From contig JADCGA010000026.1 in NCBI GenBank assembly GCA_020249265.1, positions 1-64,000 of the forward strand: a DNA stretch of 64,000 nucleotides. The letters run 5' to 3'. The translations under genes were made by a program, and so were the position numbers. Of this stretch, positions 27,031 to 36,581 are shown in pieces (position 1 is the first letter of the stretch; each line of letters starts with the position of its first letter). The DNA comes from Roseomonas sp. (lineage in GTDB: Bacteria > Pseudomonadota > Alphaproteobacteria > Acetobacterales > Acetobacteraceae). A model generated the notes under the pieces. It ran no database searches. It was not told where the DNA came from and worked only from the letters and a program-made list of their open reading frames with translations.

Positions 27031-27771
27031 TCAGTTCCGTCGCGGTGCGGTCGGCGCGGGCGCCGGTGTCGCCGCCGGGCGCGGCGGCGGAGCGGCGGAT
27101 GGATCAGGTGGCAGGGTGACACTGGTGATCATGCGATTGAGCTGCACCGCCACCTCTTCTGTCATGTCAAAAGGCGGATCGTTCAAAATGACCAAGGGCC
27201 TTGGCAGCACCAGATTGATGCCGCGGCTTGTGGCAACCTGCCGGATCACGATGGCAAGTGCCTGTTCAATCTCACGCAATGCCTGCTGGGCCAATTGTTC
27301 CAAATCCCGCGCGCGGTCGCGGAAGATGCGCTGGCCATCTGTGATCTGGTCCTGCAGCGCGCGTTCACGGTTACGCAATTGCTCGGGCGAAAGCCCGCCC
27401 CGTTCATTTCCAAGGCGTTGCTGTTCATCACGCCAGCGCTGCTGTTCGTTCTGCACATCCTCATTCAGCTTGGTACGGCGGCGTTCGATTTCCTGGCGCA
27501 CCTGACTGAAGGCGGTGGAAACGCGCTGGATCTCCGGCACATCCACCACGCCAATCACCGCCGCCGGCGGTGGCGTGCCGGGCGGCAGGGGCGCGACGGC
27601 GGCGGGTTGTTGCGGCGGGCGCTGTGGCTGGGTGGGTTGCGCGGGACGCTGGCCTTGCGGCTGCGCTTGCCCTTGTCCCTGGGGTTGGCCGGGCACAAAC
27701 CAGCCCGGTTGGTTCTGCGCTGCCGCAGCCATGGGCAAGGCAAGCAAAGCGGCAAGGACAAGGCGAATCAT
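27031..27771 (-). CDS. OmpH/Skp-family periplasmic chaperone
   Basis: A 246-residue exported protein with a signal peptide ([19 protein letters not shown]) and a coiled-coil OmpH domain ([19 protein letters not shown], then long charged helices with [23 protein letters not shown], two motifs). Skp holds unfolded outer-membrane proteins in the periplasm for BamA. Unusual here are a Gln/Pro-rich segment of about 50 residues right after the signal peptide and a Pro/Ala-rich tail at the C-terminus, making it longer than the usual 160-190 residues. It sits between bamA and lpxD, the classic place for skp. Confidence 0.88.
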   Translation of the reverse strand: MIRLVLAALLALPMAAAAQNQPGWFVPGQPQGQGQAQPQGQRPAQPTQPQRPPQQPAAVAPLPPGTPPPAAVIGVVDVPEIQRVSTAFSQVRQEIERRRTKLNEDVQNEQQRWRDEQQRLGNERGGLSPEQLRNRERALQDQITDGQRIFRDRARDLEQLAQQALREIEQALAIVIRQVATSRGINLVLPRPLVILNDPPFDMTEEVAVQLNRMITSVTLPPDPSAAPPPRPAATPAPAPTAPRRN

Positions 27772-27789
27772 GGGGCAATCATCCCGTTT

Positions 27790-30108
27790 TCAGAAGCGTG
27801 TGCCAAAGCCAAGGCGGAAAACCTCAGTTCTATCATAGTCTTTCTTCACAATCGCTCTGGCGAAATCAATATTGATGAGGCCGATCGGGCTTCTCCAGGA
27901 AAAGCCGACCCCAACACTGACGCGCGGGTCGGCGTCATCCACAGGCTTGGAGCCCGGATATTTGGTCTGGTCGAAATAACTGTCCGGAATGCCGGAAAGC
28001 GAACCCACATCCACAAAGGTGCGGCCCAAAAGGCCGAGCTCATTGGGCAATGGAAGGGGGAAGCGCATTTCTGCCGAGGTGGTCCATAGAACCTGACCGC
28101 CCAGCGAATCGCCCGTTGCCGTATCCTGCGGGCCGGCGCCACCCAGGCGGAAACCGCGCAGGTTTTCACCGCCCAGGAAGAAGCGGTCCACAATGCGGTC
28201 ATCCTTATCGCCAAGCGGGCTCAAGATGCCGCCGCCAGCCGCCAACACCAGCACGAAATCCGGATCATTCAACCAACGTTCGAAGGGAATGTAATACTGC
28301 CCATCGGCCCTTGTGCGGAAATACTCAACATCACCGCCAATACCCGCGTAATCCCCGCCCACGCGCACAACCCAGCCGGAACGCGGTTCAATCCGGCTAT
28401 CGCGCATGTCATAGGTCACTGTGGTGGAAACCTGAGACAGCAGCGTGCGCCCAGCCTGCTCCCGGATGAAGAGCGAGGCATCGCTGTTAATGTCAGTGAT
28501 TTCACGGTCAATCAGCGCATAGGACCAGTTCTGCCGCAGCCGATCATTGATTTCATAGCCCGTGCGCAGCGCGAAGCCGGCGCGCCTTTCGCGATAACCC
28601 GTCACGGAACGCAAATCGCGATTGATCAGGAAGGCATCAGCCCCGGCCGCCAGATTGCGGTCCAGGAATTGCGGGTCTGTCACCGAAAGATCAAGCTGGC
28701 TTCGCCGTTGCGCCAGCACGCCGCCGATACGCCCATCAAGCCCCATGCCGAGCATATTGCGCTCGCGCACGCCAACATCCAACAAGAAGCCGGCATCCGT
28801 CGAGAAACCGCCGCCCAAGGTGAATTCACCCGTCGCGCGTTCGGTGACTGAGGTCATCAAATTGACCCGTTCGGGCCCCGAGCCTGGCTGATTGGTGATC
28901 TGCACATCCGAGAAATAACCAAGCGAGCGGATGCGATCGCGCGAACGCCGGATTTGCCGTGCGTTCATCGGGTCACCCTCGGCAAGCCTGAATTCGCGGC
29001 GGATTACCCGGTCTTCCGTACGTGTATTGCCGGAAATTTCGATGCGATCCACGAAGGCGCGCGGCCCTTCACGGACAATAAAGGCAAGATCAATCGTCGC
29101 AGTTTCCGGATTGCGCGTGACCCTGGGCTGCACTTCAATGAAGGGCTCACTGCGCGCCTGCAAGGCATCCGCAACCGCTGTCGCGCCGCGTTCCACCGCG
29201 TCCCCATCATACCAATCGCCGGTTGAGATTTCGACCTCGCGGCGCAGGCCTTCGATATTGATGCGCGGTATTTCGTTGATGACCTCAACCTTTCCGATAC
29301 GGTAACGCGGGCCTTCCTCAATGGTGAAAGTCACAAAAAACGCGCTGCGATCGGGGCTCAATTCCCCGGAAGACCCGGTGATCTGCACATCCGCAAAGCC
29401 TTGGCGCAAATAGAAGCGCCGCAACAATTCGCGGTCAAAGACCAGGCGTTCGGGATCATAGATGTCGCTGGAAGACAGCAGCCGGAACCAAGCCTGTTCC
29501 TGGGTGGAAATCACATCCCTCAGCCGCGCTTCGGAAAAGGCATTATTGCCGACAAAGGTGACGCGTGCGACCAGCGCCGGGTCGCCTTCGACGATTTCGA
29601 ACACCAGATCAACACGGTTCTGGTCAAGTTCCACGATCTTCGGTTCAACAGTGGCACGGAACCGCCCGCGACGGGCATAAAGTTCCAGAATACGTTGCCT
29701 GTCCGTCTGCACCGCTGCCGGGGTGAAGACGCTGCGCGGTTGCGTCAGCACAATGCCGCGCAGGATTTCGCTGGAAATGCGCCGATTGCCTTCAAAAGCC
29801 ACGCGATTGACCAGGGGGTTTTCCACCACATCCACCACCACGCGCGCGCCTTCGGTGCGGATGGTCACATCACGAAACAGCCCGGTCGCGAATAGCGCGC
29901 GCAGGCTGCGGTCAATGCGGTCCTGTTCCGCCGCATCACCGACCTGCACCAGCATGTAACTCCGCACCGTATCGGGATCGATGCGCTGCGTGCCGCGCAC
30001 ATCCACGGCCGTAATGCGCCCACCACCCCGGCCGGGTTCCTGCGCAATGGCCGGCACGGCCAGGGCCAAAAGGGCGAAAAGGGCTAAAAATGCGCGTAGT
30101 TGCTTCAC
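27790..30108 (-). CDS. bamA: outer membrane protein assembly factor BamA
   Basis: A 772-residue Omp85 protein, the central barrel of the BAM complex. After a signal peptide (MKQLRAFLALFALLALAVPAIAQ) come five POTRA domains (first ITAVDVRGTQRIDPDTVRSY) to about residue 400, then a 16-strand barrel that includes the family FFLGGENLRGFR (VRGF-type lid lock motif) and ends in the outer-membrane targeting sequence LGFGTRF with a terminal Phe. The start is a GTG at 30108. It follows rseP by 73 bases and precedes the Skp gene, the normal order. BamB is encoded at 11.1 kb. Confidence 0.97.
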   Translation of the reverse strand: MKQLRAFLALFALLALAVPAIAQEPGRGGGRITAVDVRGTQRIDPDTVRSYMLVQVGDAAEQDRIDRSLRALFATGLFRDVTIRTEGARVVVDVVENPLVNRVAFEGNRRISSEILRGIVLTQPRSVFTPAAVQTDRQRILELYARRGRFRATVEPKIVELDQNRVDLVFEIVEGDPALVARVTFVGNNAFSEARLRDVISTQEQAWFRLLSSSDIYDPERLVFDRELLRRFYLRQGFADVQITGSSGELSPDRSAFFVTFTIEEGPRYRIGKVEVINEIPRINIEGLRREVEISTGDWYDGDAVERGATAVADALQARSEPFIEVQPRVTRNPETATIDLAFIVREGPRAFVDRIEISGNTRTEDRVIRREFRLAEGDPMNARQIRRSRDRIRSLGYFSDVQITNQPGSGPERVNLMTSVTERATGEFTLGGGFSTDAGFLLDVGVRERNMLGMGLDGRIGGVLAQRRSQLDLSVTDPQFLDRNLAAGADAFLINRDLRSVTGYRERRAGFALRTGYEINDRLRQNWSYALIDREITDINSDASLFIREQAGRTLLSQVSTTVTYDMRDSRIEPRSGWVVRVGGDYAGIGGDVEYFRTRADGQYYIPFERWLNDPDFVLVLAAGGGILSPLGDKDDRIVDRFFLGGENLRGFRLGGAGPQDTATGDSLGGQVLWTTSAEMRFPLPLPNELGLLGRTFVDVGSLSGIPDSYFDQTKYPGSKPVDDADPRVSVGVGFSWRSPIGLINIDFARAIVKKDYDRTEVFRLGFGTRF

Positions 30109-30181
30109 GGATTCGGCATCTCTCTCAAGATCACGTCCTTTCCTAGCCGAGCCGCGCCCCCCTCGCCACCCCCAAACAGGA

Positions 30182-31285
30182 TCAACCCAGCAGCCCGCTC
30201 ACCCAGCGCACCACGCCAAGTTGGGCAAGGTCATTCCAGGTCGCGAAAATCATCAGGCAGATCAGCAGGGCAAAGCCGGCCCGGAAGCCATATTCCCGCG
30301 CCTTCAAGGGCAAGGGGCGGCCCCGGATCGCCTCGGCGGCATAGAACAGCAAATGCCCGCCATCCAGCACCGGAATGGGGAAAAGATTGATCAGCGCCAG
30401 GTTCACCGAAAGCAGGGCCGTGAAGGTGATGAAGGCCGAAAGCCCCATATTGGCGACCTGCCCCGACATTTGCGCAATGCGGAGCGGCCCGCCCAGATCC
30501 TCAGCGCCCCGGCTGCCGGATATCATCTGCCACACGCCAACCAGCGTCTGTCCGGTGATGTCCAGCGTATGCGTCAAACCCGCCCAGGCTGAGCTGAAGG
30601 GGTCAAGCCTTTCGAAAACCGGCGGCCCGGCGGTAATGCCCAGCATACCAAGCCCATCAGAAGGCCGCGGCAAAGGCGTTGCCATGACCTTGACCTGCGA
30701 ATCGCCCCGCGCGACCAGGATTTCAATGGCTTGGCCGGCGCGTGCCTGAACATAGCGCTGCAGCGCTTCAAACCGTTCAACCTTCTGCCCATCCATGGCG
30801 ATGATCCGATCGCCCGGCGCAAGGCCGGCGCGCGCCGCGGCTGAGGCCTCCACCACATTGCCCACGGTAGGCACCGGGGAAGGCCGCCCCACCACCACGA
30901 AAAGCGCCGCAAACAACAGCACGGCAAGCGCGAAATTGAAGAAAGGCCCGGCGGCCACCACCAGGGCGCGGTCGCCCACCGATTTTTCATGGAAGGTCTC
31001 ACCAGGGCGGAAGCCCGCTGCCTGTTCCGGGCCTGCTTCGCCCAGATCCTCCATGCCATGCATTTTCACATAGCCGCCAAGCGGCAGCCAGCCGATCCGC
31101 CATTCGCAGCCGCGCTTGTCTGTCCGCGTGTAAAGGGCGCGACCAAAACCGATGGAAAAGCGTTCCACATGCACGCCGCGCCAGCGCGCCGCGAGGTAAT
31201 GGCCAAGCTCATGGATGAAAATCAGCACCCCGAGCACCACCAGGAAGGAGGCGATGCTGCGGAAGGGTTCAGGCAGAAAATCCAA
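30182..31285 (-). CDS. rseP: site-2 intramembrane metalloprotease RseP
   Basis: A 367-residue inner-membrane zinc protease that cleaves anti-sigma factors and leftover signal peptides within the membrane. The zinc motif HELGH is at residues 25-29 in the first span, a PDZ domain lies around 120-210 (VEASAAARAGLAPGDRI), and the third metal ligand is in the LFPIPVLDGGH helix near the end. It has one PDZ domain rather than the two of E. coli, which is common in alphaproteobacteria. The start is a TTG at 31285 with a good AAGGAG site eight bases upstream. It lies between dxr and bamA. Confidence 0.95.
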   Translation of the reverse strand: MDFLPEPFRSIASFLVVLGVLIFIHELGHYLAARWRGVHVERFSIGFGRALYTRTDKRGCEWRIGWLPLGGYVKMHGMEDLGEAGPEQAAGFRPGETFHEKSVGDRALVVAAGPFFNFALAVLLFAALFVVVGRPSPVPTVGNVVEASAAARAGLAPGDRIIAMDGQKVERFEALQRYVQARAGQAIEILVARGDSQVKVMATPLPRPSDGLGMLGITAGPPVFERLDPFSSAWAGLTHTLDITGQTLVGVWQMISGSRGAEDLGGPLRIAQMSGQVANMGLSAFITFTALLSVNLALINLFPIPVLDGGHLLFYAAEAIRGRPLPLKAREYGFRAGFALLICLMIFATWNDLAQLGVVRWVSGLLG

Positions 31286-31309
31286 GAGCAGGCTCCTTAA
31301 GGCGGCAGA

Positions 31310-32497
31310 TCAGACAAGCGCCGCACGGCTTTCGGCAATCAGCCCCGCCTGGGACCGCGCCGCCGCGTCATGCGCCAAAATGGCGGGAAGGTCCGCAGCC
31401 TCGGGCGCGCCGAGGCGGGAGAGCGTTTCTTCCACCACTGTCGCGATATCGAGAAAGCGTAGCCGTTTTTCAAGGAAGAGCCCGACTGCGATCTCATTTG
31501 CCGCATTCAGGATGGTGGGCGCCCCGCCGCCGGCGCGCAAGGCGTCTCGCGCCAGGCGCAGCGCCGGGAAGCGCACCGGGTCGGGCGCAAAAAACTCCAG
31601 CTTGCCGAGCGCAATCAGATCCAGCGGCGGCACGGCAGCGGCCATGCGCGCGGGCCAGGCCAAGGCATGGGCGATGGGGGTGCGCATATCGGGCGTGCCA
31701 AGCTGCGCCAGCACTGACCCATCCGTGTATTGCACCAGCCCATGCACGGTGGATTGCGGATGGACCAGTACTTCGATCCGCGCTTCCGGCACCGGGAACA
31801 ACCGCGCCGCTTCGATCAATTCCAGCCCCTTGTTGAACATGGTGGCGGAATCAACACTGATCTTGGCCCCCATGGACCAGACCGGGTGGCGCACCGCGAC
31901 TTCCGGCGTCACGGCGGCCATTTCCGCCAAGGACATGGTCCGGCACGGCCCGCCCGAGGCAGTCAGGATAATCTTCGCCACCGCTGACGGGTCGCGCATA
32001 TCAAGTGCCTGGAAAATGGCATTGTGTTCGCTATCCACCGGCAGGATGGTCGCACCCCCGGCGCGGGCTGCGGCCAAAACGGGTTCGCCCGCGCAAACCA
32101 GGCTTTCCTTATTGGCAATCGCCATCACGCCGCCGCGGGCGAGTGCCGCCATGGTGGCGGGCAGGCCTGCCGCGCCCACAATGGCGGCCATGGTCCAATC
32201 GGCGGGCAGGCTTGCAGCGGCGATCACGGCCTCAGGCCCCGCAGCCACCTGGATATCGGTTCCGGCGAGCGCCTCCTTTAAGGCCGCATATTGCGCGGGA
32301 TCGGCCAGCACCGCATGGCGCGCCTTAAGCCGCCGCGCCTGGGCCGCCAGGCCCTGCCAATCGCGCCCAGCCACAAGGGCCACAATGTCGAACTGCCCCT
32401 CGGGGGCGGCTTCCAGCAGAGAGACCGTGCTTTTCCCAACCGAACCCGTGCTGCCAAGAACCGTAATCCGGCGCGGCGCGGCCCCGTTCAATGCCAT
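31310..32497 (-). CDS. dxr: 1-deoxy-D-xylulose-5-phosphate reductoisomerase
   Basis: A 395-residue enzyme of the non-mevalonate isoprenoid pathway that converts DXP to MEP with NADPH. The N-terminal Rossmann motif VLGSTGSVGKST, the LPVDSEHNAIFQ active-site segment with metal ligands, and the flexible-loop region PVWSMGAKISVDSATM are all present. It feeds undecaprenyl phosphate synthesis by the uppS product encoded two genes upstream. The ATG at 32497 overlaps the end of cdsA by ten bases, so the genes are translationally linked. Confidence 0.97.
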   Translation of the reverse strand: MALNGAAPRRITVLGSTGSVGKSTVSLLEAAPEGQFDIVALVAGRDWQGLAAQARRLKARHAVLADPAQYAALKEALAGTDIQVAAGPEAVIAAASLPADWTMAAIVGAAGLPATMAALARGGVMAIANKESLVCAGEPVLAAARAGGATILPVDSEHNAIFQALDMRDPSAVAKIILTASGGPCRTMSLAEMAAVTPEVAVRHPVWSMGAKISVDSATMFNKGLELIEAARLFPVPEARIEVLVHPQSTVHGLVQYTDGSVLAQLGTPDMRTPIAHALAWPARMAAAVPPLDLIALGKLEFFAPDPVRFPALRLARDALRAGGGAPTILNAANEIAVGLFLEKRLRFLDIATVVEETLSRLGAPEAADLPAILAHDAAARSQAGLIAESRAALV

Positions 32498-33348
32498 AGC
32501 GGCGCGCCCCTACCGGCCCAAAGCGCGAAGGCGGTGGCCAAGGGGGCGGCTGCCATCACGCCATCCAACCGATCAAATAACCCGCCATGCCCAGGAATGA
32601 GTGAAGAGCTATCCTTCACCCCGAAGCGGCGCTTGATAGCGCTTTCCAAAAGATCACCTGCCTGTGCCATCAGCCCCAACATGGCCGCGATTGCTGCCGC
32701 CCGTGAAGCCCCCCCCGGCGCCAGTAGCGATGCTACCCCCGCGCCAACCAGGATCGCCGCCAAAAGCCCCCCCGCCGCGCCGGACCAGGTCTTGCCCGGC
32801 GATATGGCAGGGGCGAGCTTCGGCCCACCTAAAGCGCGCCCGGCGAGATAGGCCCCGGTATCCGAGGCCCAGACAACCAGTACCATGAACAGCGTATTGA
32901 GCAGCCCGGCCCAATCCGTGCCGCGCAGCAAAATCAGGGAAAAGCCACAAAGCCCAATGTAGAAAAGCCCCGCCGCCGGCCAGATATCGCCGCGGCGTTG
33001 CAGGACCAACAACACCGCGCTGCCGGCGACCAAAAGCCCCAGCGCGCTGAGCGGCGGCCCAAAAGCGCCCAGCAACATGACGCCGAGCGTGATGATGGGC
33101 AGCAAAATACCGGGCCAGCGATAGACTGAAGCGCCAGAAAGCCTGAGCCACTCCCAAGACAGCAGCACCATTGCGGCGCCGATCAGCACGTCCCAAACCA
33201 CCCCGCCGCACCAGATGCCAAAAACGGCAATAGGTATCAGCACCGCCGCTGATGCCCCCCGCAGTGCCAAATCGCGCCAGGGGCGCGGCGCCGCGCTGGC
33301 TTCCGGCTGAGATGCTGTGGCGTCAGTCACGTCAGGCGCGCAGCCCAT
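32488..33348 (-). CDS. cdsA: phosphatidate cytidylyltransferase CdsA
   Basis: A 286-residue multi-span membrane enzyme making CDP-diacylglycerol for phospholipid synthesis. The C-terminal family signature is visible: WASDTGAYLAGRALGGPKLAPAISPGKTWSGAAGG (seen in pieces) and later GDLLESAIKRRFGVKDSSSLIPGHGGLFDRLDG. About eight membrane spans precede it. The start is not certain: an ATG at 33348 overlapping uppS by 17 bases with a GGGAA-like site is preferred; a GTG at 33330 right after the uppS stop is an alternative, and a frame extending to 33444 is too long. It ends by overlapping dxr. Confidence 0.93.
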   Translation of the reverse strand: MGCAPDVTDATASQPEASAAPRPWRDLALRGASAAVLIPIAVFGIWCGGVVWDVLIGAAMVLLSWEWLRLSGASVYRWPGILLPIITLGVMLLGAFGPPLSALGLLVAGSAVLLVLQRRGDIWPAAGLFYIGLCGFSLILLRGTDWAGLLNTLFMVLVVWASDTGAYLAGRALGGPKLAPAISPGKTWSGAAGGLLAAILVGAGVASLLAPGGASRAAAIAAMLGLMAQAGDLLESAIKRRFGVKDSSSLIPGHGGLFDRLDGVMAAAPLATAFALWAGRGAPLWH

Positions 33349-34075
33349 AGCGGCGTTCCCGCCGGTGATATTCTGCAACTGCGCCTTGTAAATCCTCAGC
33401 GGAAAAATCCGGCCACAGCACATCGAGAAATACGAATTCGGCATAAGCCGCCTGCCAAAGCAGGAAATTCGACAGCCGCTGTTCGCCCGAAGTGCGGATG
33501 ATCAAATCCGGATCGGGCATGCCTGCCGTTTGCAGGAAGCCGCCAAACTGCGCCTCGCTCAGGCTTTCGGGATCAAGCCTGCCCGCCTTGGCAGCCCGCG
33601 CCACGGCCCTGGTCGCCGCCAGAATCTCATCCCGCGATCCATAAGACAGCGCCATCACCAGATTGAGCCTGGTGCCGCCTGCGGTGGCTTTCTCGGCCTC
33701 GGCCACCATGCGCGACAATTCTTCGCCGAAACGGCTGTGATCGCCAATCACGGTCAGCTTCACGCCATCCCGCACCAGCCCTGCCACTTCATTGCGGAGA
33801 TAGAGCCGGAGCAGCCCAGATAGCGCAGAGACCTCCTCGATCGGGCGGCGCCAATTCTCACTGGAAAAGGCAAATAGCGTCAGCCAGCCAATGCCGGCCT
33901 CTGCCGCCGCCTGCACCGCACGCCGCGCAGCCTCAGCGCCGGCGCGATGGCCGAGCGCCACCGGCACGCCGCGTGCTTCGGCCCAGCGGCGATTGCCATC
34001 CATGATGATCGCCACATGCGCGGGCGGCACCTGCGGGGCGCCCGCCGCGGGACGGGGTTCGCTTGCTGCGCTCAT
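33332..34075 (-). CDS. uppS: undecaprenyl diphosphate synthase (isoprenyl transferase)
   Basis: A 247-residue cis-prenyltransferase that elongates farnesyl diphosphate to undecaprenyl diphosphate, the lipid carrier for cell-wall synthesis. The catalytic Asp lies in the signature VAIIMDGNRRWAEARG; further landmarks are TLFAFSSENWRRP, and near the end DLIIRTSGEQRLSNFLLWQAAYAEF (two motifs) with the conserved RTSGE. The length fits the family. It lies between frr and cdsA, the widespread bacterial order, and overlaps the start of cdsA. Confidence 0.97.
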   Translation of the reverse strand: MSAASEPRPAAGAPQVPPAHVAIIMDGNRRWAEARGVPVALGHRAGAEAARRAVQAAAEAGIGWLTLFAFSSENWRRPIEEVSALSGLLRLYLRNEVAGLVRDGVKLTVIGDHSRFGEELSRMVAEAEKATAGGTRLNLVMALSYGSRDEILAATRAVARAAKAGRLDPESLSEAQFGGFLQTAGMPDPDLIIRTSGEQRLSNFLLWQAAYAEFVFLDVLWPDFSAEDLQGAVAEYHRRERRYGLRA

Positions 34076-34150
34076 GCGCGGCAGCGCTCCGTGCGATCAG
34101 GCCCCATACGGTTCCGCAAGCGCCATTCCCCCCAATATGCCGGATGATCC

Positions 34151-34717
34151 TCAGACCGTCCGGATATCCTTGTCCTTTTCGACCAAGACAGCGTCGATCT
34201 GCTTGACGAATTGGTCGGTCAGCTTCTGCACCTCTTCCTCAGCGCGCTTCACTTCATCTTCGCCGAGTTCGGATTTCTTGCCCGCCGCCTTGATTTGTTC
34301 CATGCCATCCCGCCTGACGCCGCGCACGGCAACGCGCGTCTGTTCAGCATAGCGCGCCGCGGCCTTGGCCAATTCATTGCGGCGTTCGGTGGTGAGCGGC
34401 GGCAGCGGCACGCGGATCACCTGGCCTTCCGCCTGCGGATTGAGCCCCAGATTGGCTTCCCGAATGGCGCTTTCCACCGCCTTGGCAAGGCCCTTATCCC
34501 AGACCTGCACAGACAACAGCCCCGGCCCCGCGACCGAGATATTGGCCACCTGATTGAGCGGCGTAACACTGCCATAGGCTTCGACGCGCACCGGCTCCAA
34601 TAGCGCGGGGCTGGCGCGACCCGTGCGCAGCCCGGAGAATTCCTTCTTCAAGGTTTCCATCGCGCCTTCCATCCGGCGCGTCAGATCCTGTTTCAGGGCC
34701 GTTACATCAGTCGGCAT
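34151..34717 (-). CDS. frr: ribosome recycling factor
   Basis: A 188-residue RRF that, with EF-G, splits the post-termination ribosome. The N-terminal helix with DLTRRMEGAMETLKKEFSGLRTGRASPALLEPV (recognised in segments) and the C-terminal three-helix bundle (PLPPLTTERRNELAKAAARYAEQ) are typical. It follows pyrH by 18 bases and precedes uppS after a 75-base gap with no visible terminator, so it is within the long operon. Confidence 0.98.
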   Translation of the reverse strand: MPTDVTALKQDLTRRMEGAMETLKKEFSGLRTGRASPALLEPVRVEAYGSVTPLNQVANISVAGPGLLSVQVWDKGLAKAVESAIREANLGLNPQAEGQVIRVPLPPLTTERRNELAKAAARYAEQTRVAVRGVRRDGMEQIKAAGKKSELGEDEVKRAEEEVQKLTDQFVKQIDAVLVEKDKDIRTV

Positions 34718-34735
34718 GTTGCCCTTCCCCCTGGG

Positions 34736-35464
34736 TTATGGCGCTTGTTCCACTACGGTGGTGAATTTACCTTCACCCTTCATGACGGCAGTGAAGGCGC
34801 CTGGTTCATGGATATTGAAGACAATGATGGGCAGCTTGTTTTCACGCGCAAGGCTGATCGCCGCCGCATCCATCACCGCCAAATCGCGCGCCAGCATATC
34901 AAGATAGGTCAGCGTCTTGTAGCGTTCCGCATCAGGCTTCTTGCGCGGATCGGCGGAATAGACGCCATCCACCTGCGTGCCCTTGAACAGCGCATCGCAG
35001 GACATTTCCGCCGCGCGCAAAGCCGCGGCTGTATCGGTGGTGAAAAACGGATTGCCCGTGCCGGCCGCGAAAATCACCACGCGACCCTTTTCCATATGCC
35101 GCTCGGCACGCCGGCGGATGAAGGGCTCACAAAGGCTCGCCATCGGGATCGCGCTTTGCACGCGCGTCTGCACGCCGATCTTCTCAAGCGCGCTCTGCAT
35201 GGCAAGCGCGTTCATCACAGTCGCCAGCATGCCGATGCTATCCGCCTGGGCGCGGTCCATACCGGAAGCCGCGCCGGAAATGCCGCGAAAGATATTGCCG
35301 CCCCCGATCACGAGGCAGACCTGCACGCCCAGATCCACCACGCCGCGAATATCTTCGGCAATGTGCCGGCAGGTGGCATTATCCAGCCCGTAATCCCGAT
35401 CCCCCATCAGGGCCTCACCGGAGACCTTGAGCATGACGCGCTTATAGGCCGGGTTCTGGCTCAT
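34736..35464 (-). CDS. pyrH: uridylate (UMP) kinase
   Basis: A 242-residue hexameric UMP kinase of the amino-acid-kinase fold, forming UDP for nucleotide and cell-envelope synthesis. It shows [13 protein letters not shown] at the start, [13 protein letters not shown], and the [15 protein letters not shown] and [22 protein letters not shown] regions that make up the nucleotide site. The ATG at 35464 (MSQNPAYKR) is chosen because homologues start there; the frame is open up to 35533. Gene order rpsB-tsf-pyrH-frr is nearly universal in bacteria. Confidence 0.98.
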   Translation of the reverse strand: MSQNPAYKRVMLKVSGEALMGDRDYGLDNATCRHIAEDIRGVVDLGVQVCLVIGGGNIFRGISGAASGMDRAQADSIGMLATVMNALAMQSALEKIGVQTRVQSAIPMASLCEPFIRRRAERHMEKGRVVIFAAGTGNPFFTTDTAAALRAAEMSCDALFKGTQVDGVYSADPRKKPDAERYKTLTYLDMLARDLAVMDAAAISLARENKLPIIVFNIHEPGAFTAVMKGEGKFTTVVEQAP

Positions 35465-35578
35465 GGTGGGTGGGTCTCGACTCGGGTTCAGGTTGCGGGC
35501 GCCACCATAAGGATATGCCCGCGAAGGCGGCAATAAGGAACCGGGGGGCGCCCTGGGGCTACCCCACCCGGTCTTGGA

Positions 35579-36517
35579 TCAGGCCTTGCCGGCGGCAGCG
35601 GCCACTTCGGCGGCGAAATCACCCTGCTGCTTTTCAATGCCTTCGCCCAGATGGAAGCGCGCAAAGCCAGAAAGCTTCAAGCCCGCCTTCTTCACCACTT
35701 CCTTCACGCGGCTTTCGCCATCATGCACCCAAACCTGTTCCAGCAGCACCACTTCCTCGTAATACTTGCGGATGCGGCCTTCGACCATTTTTTCGATGAT
35801 CGCCTCAGGCTTGCCAGAAGCCCGCGCCTGATCGGCCAGAACATCACGCTCACGCGCCAGCGCGGAGGGGTCCACAGCCGAAACATCCACCGCTTCCGGG
35901 CGCGCGGCGGCCACATGCATGCCGATCTGCCGACCGAGCGTTTCCATCACGGTTTGCTCGGAAGCGCCTTCAAGCGCCACCAACACGCCAATCTTGCCAA
36001 GCCCAGGCTTCACGGCGGAATGCATATAGGTCGCAACCGTGCCTTCCGCGACCTGGAAGCGCTTGGCGCGACGGATGGACATATTCTCCCCAATCGTCGC
36101 GATCAGGCTTGTCAGCTGATCCGCCACCGTCTTGCGCTGGGTGGTTTCTTCAACCAGATCCACCGCGCCCGGCCAGGTGGCATTCTTCAGCGCTTCGATA
36201 TCGTCGCCGACCGTCAGCACCAATTCGGCAACGGTTTCCACGAAATGCTGGAAGGTTTCATTGCGCGCGACGAAATCCGTCTCGGCATTCACTTCCACCA
36301 TCGCGGCGACACCGGGGGCCGAGGCCACACCCACCAGACCTTCCGCCGCGACGCGGCCGGATTTCTTGGCAGCCGCCGAAAGGCCCTTCTTGCGCAGCCA
36401 ATCAATCGCGGCTTCCATATCGCCACCATTTTCGACCAGCGCCTTCTTGCAATCCATCATGCCTGCGCCAGTGCGTTCGCGCAGGTCGCGCACCATACCC
36501 GCTGTGATTTCAGCCAT
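35579..36517 (-). CDS. tsf: translation elongation factor Ts
   Basis: A 312-residue EF-Ts, the nucleotide-exchange factor of EF-Tu. The N-terminal UBA-like domain ([25 protein letters not shown], in two motifs) and the core TDFVARNE motif that inserts into EF-Tu are present, as is the C-terminal [21 protein letters not shown]. It lies 64 bases downstream of rpsB, separated by a hairpin that may act as an attenuator, and 114 bases upstream of pyrH. Confidence 0.98.
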   Translation of the reverse strand: MAEITAGMVRDLRERTGAGMMDCKKALVENGGDMEAAIDWLRKKGLSAAAKKSGRVAAEGLVGVASAPGVAAMVEVNAETDFVARNETFQHFVETVAELVLTVGDDIEALKNATWPGAVDLVEETTQRKTVADQLTSLIATIGENMSIRRAKRFQVAEGTVATYMHSAVKPGLGKIGVLVALEGASEQTVMETLGRQIGMHVAAARPEAVDVSAVDPSALARERDVLADQARASGKPEAIIEKMVEGRIRKYYEEVVLLEQVWVHDGESRVKEVVKKAGLKLSGFARFHLGEGIEKQQGDFAAEVAAAAGKA

Positions 36518-36542
36518 TGTTCATCCCCATTTGCTGGATGAG

Positions 36543-36574
36543 AGAAAGAAAAGGGGCCACCGGATGGCGGCCCC
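36543..36574 (-). terminator. terminator or attenuator between rpsB and tsf
   Basis: On the minus strand a 9-bp GC-rich stem (one G-T wobble) and four-base loop occupies 36553-36574 and is followed by TTTTCTTT (36543-36552). It sits 8 bases after the rpsB stop and before tsf. Since tsf follows on the same strand, it probably gives partial read-through, adjusting the S2 to EF-Ts ratio. Confidence 0.7.
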
Positions 36575-36581
36575 GAAAGCA

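Noticed and set aside
31215-32600. 461-codon open frame on the plus strand
   Set aside because: Mirror of dxr; low-complexity composition and no recognisable motif.
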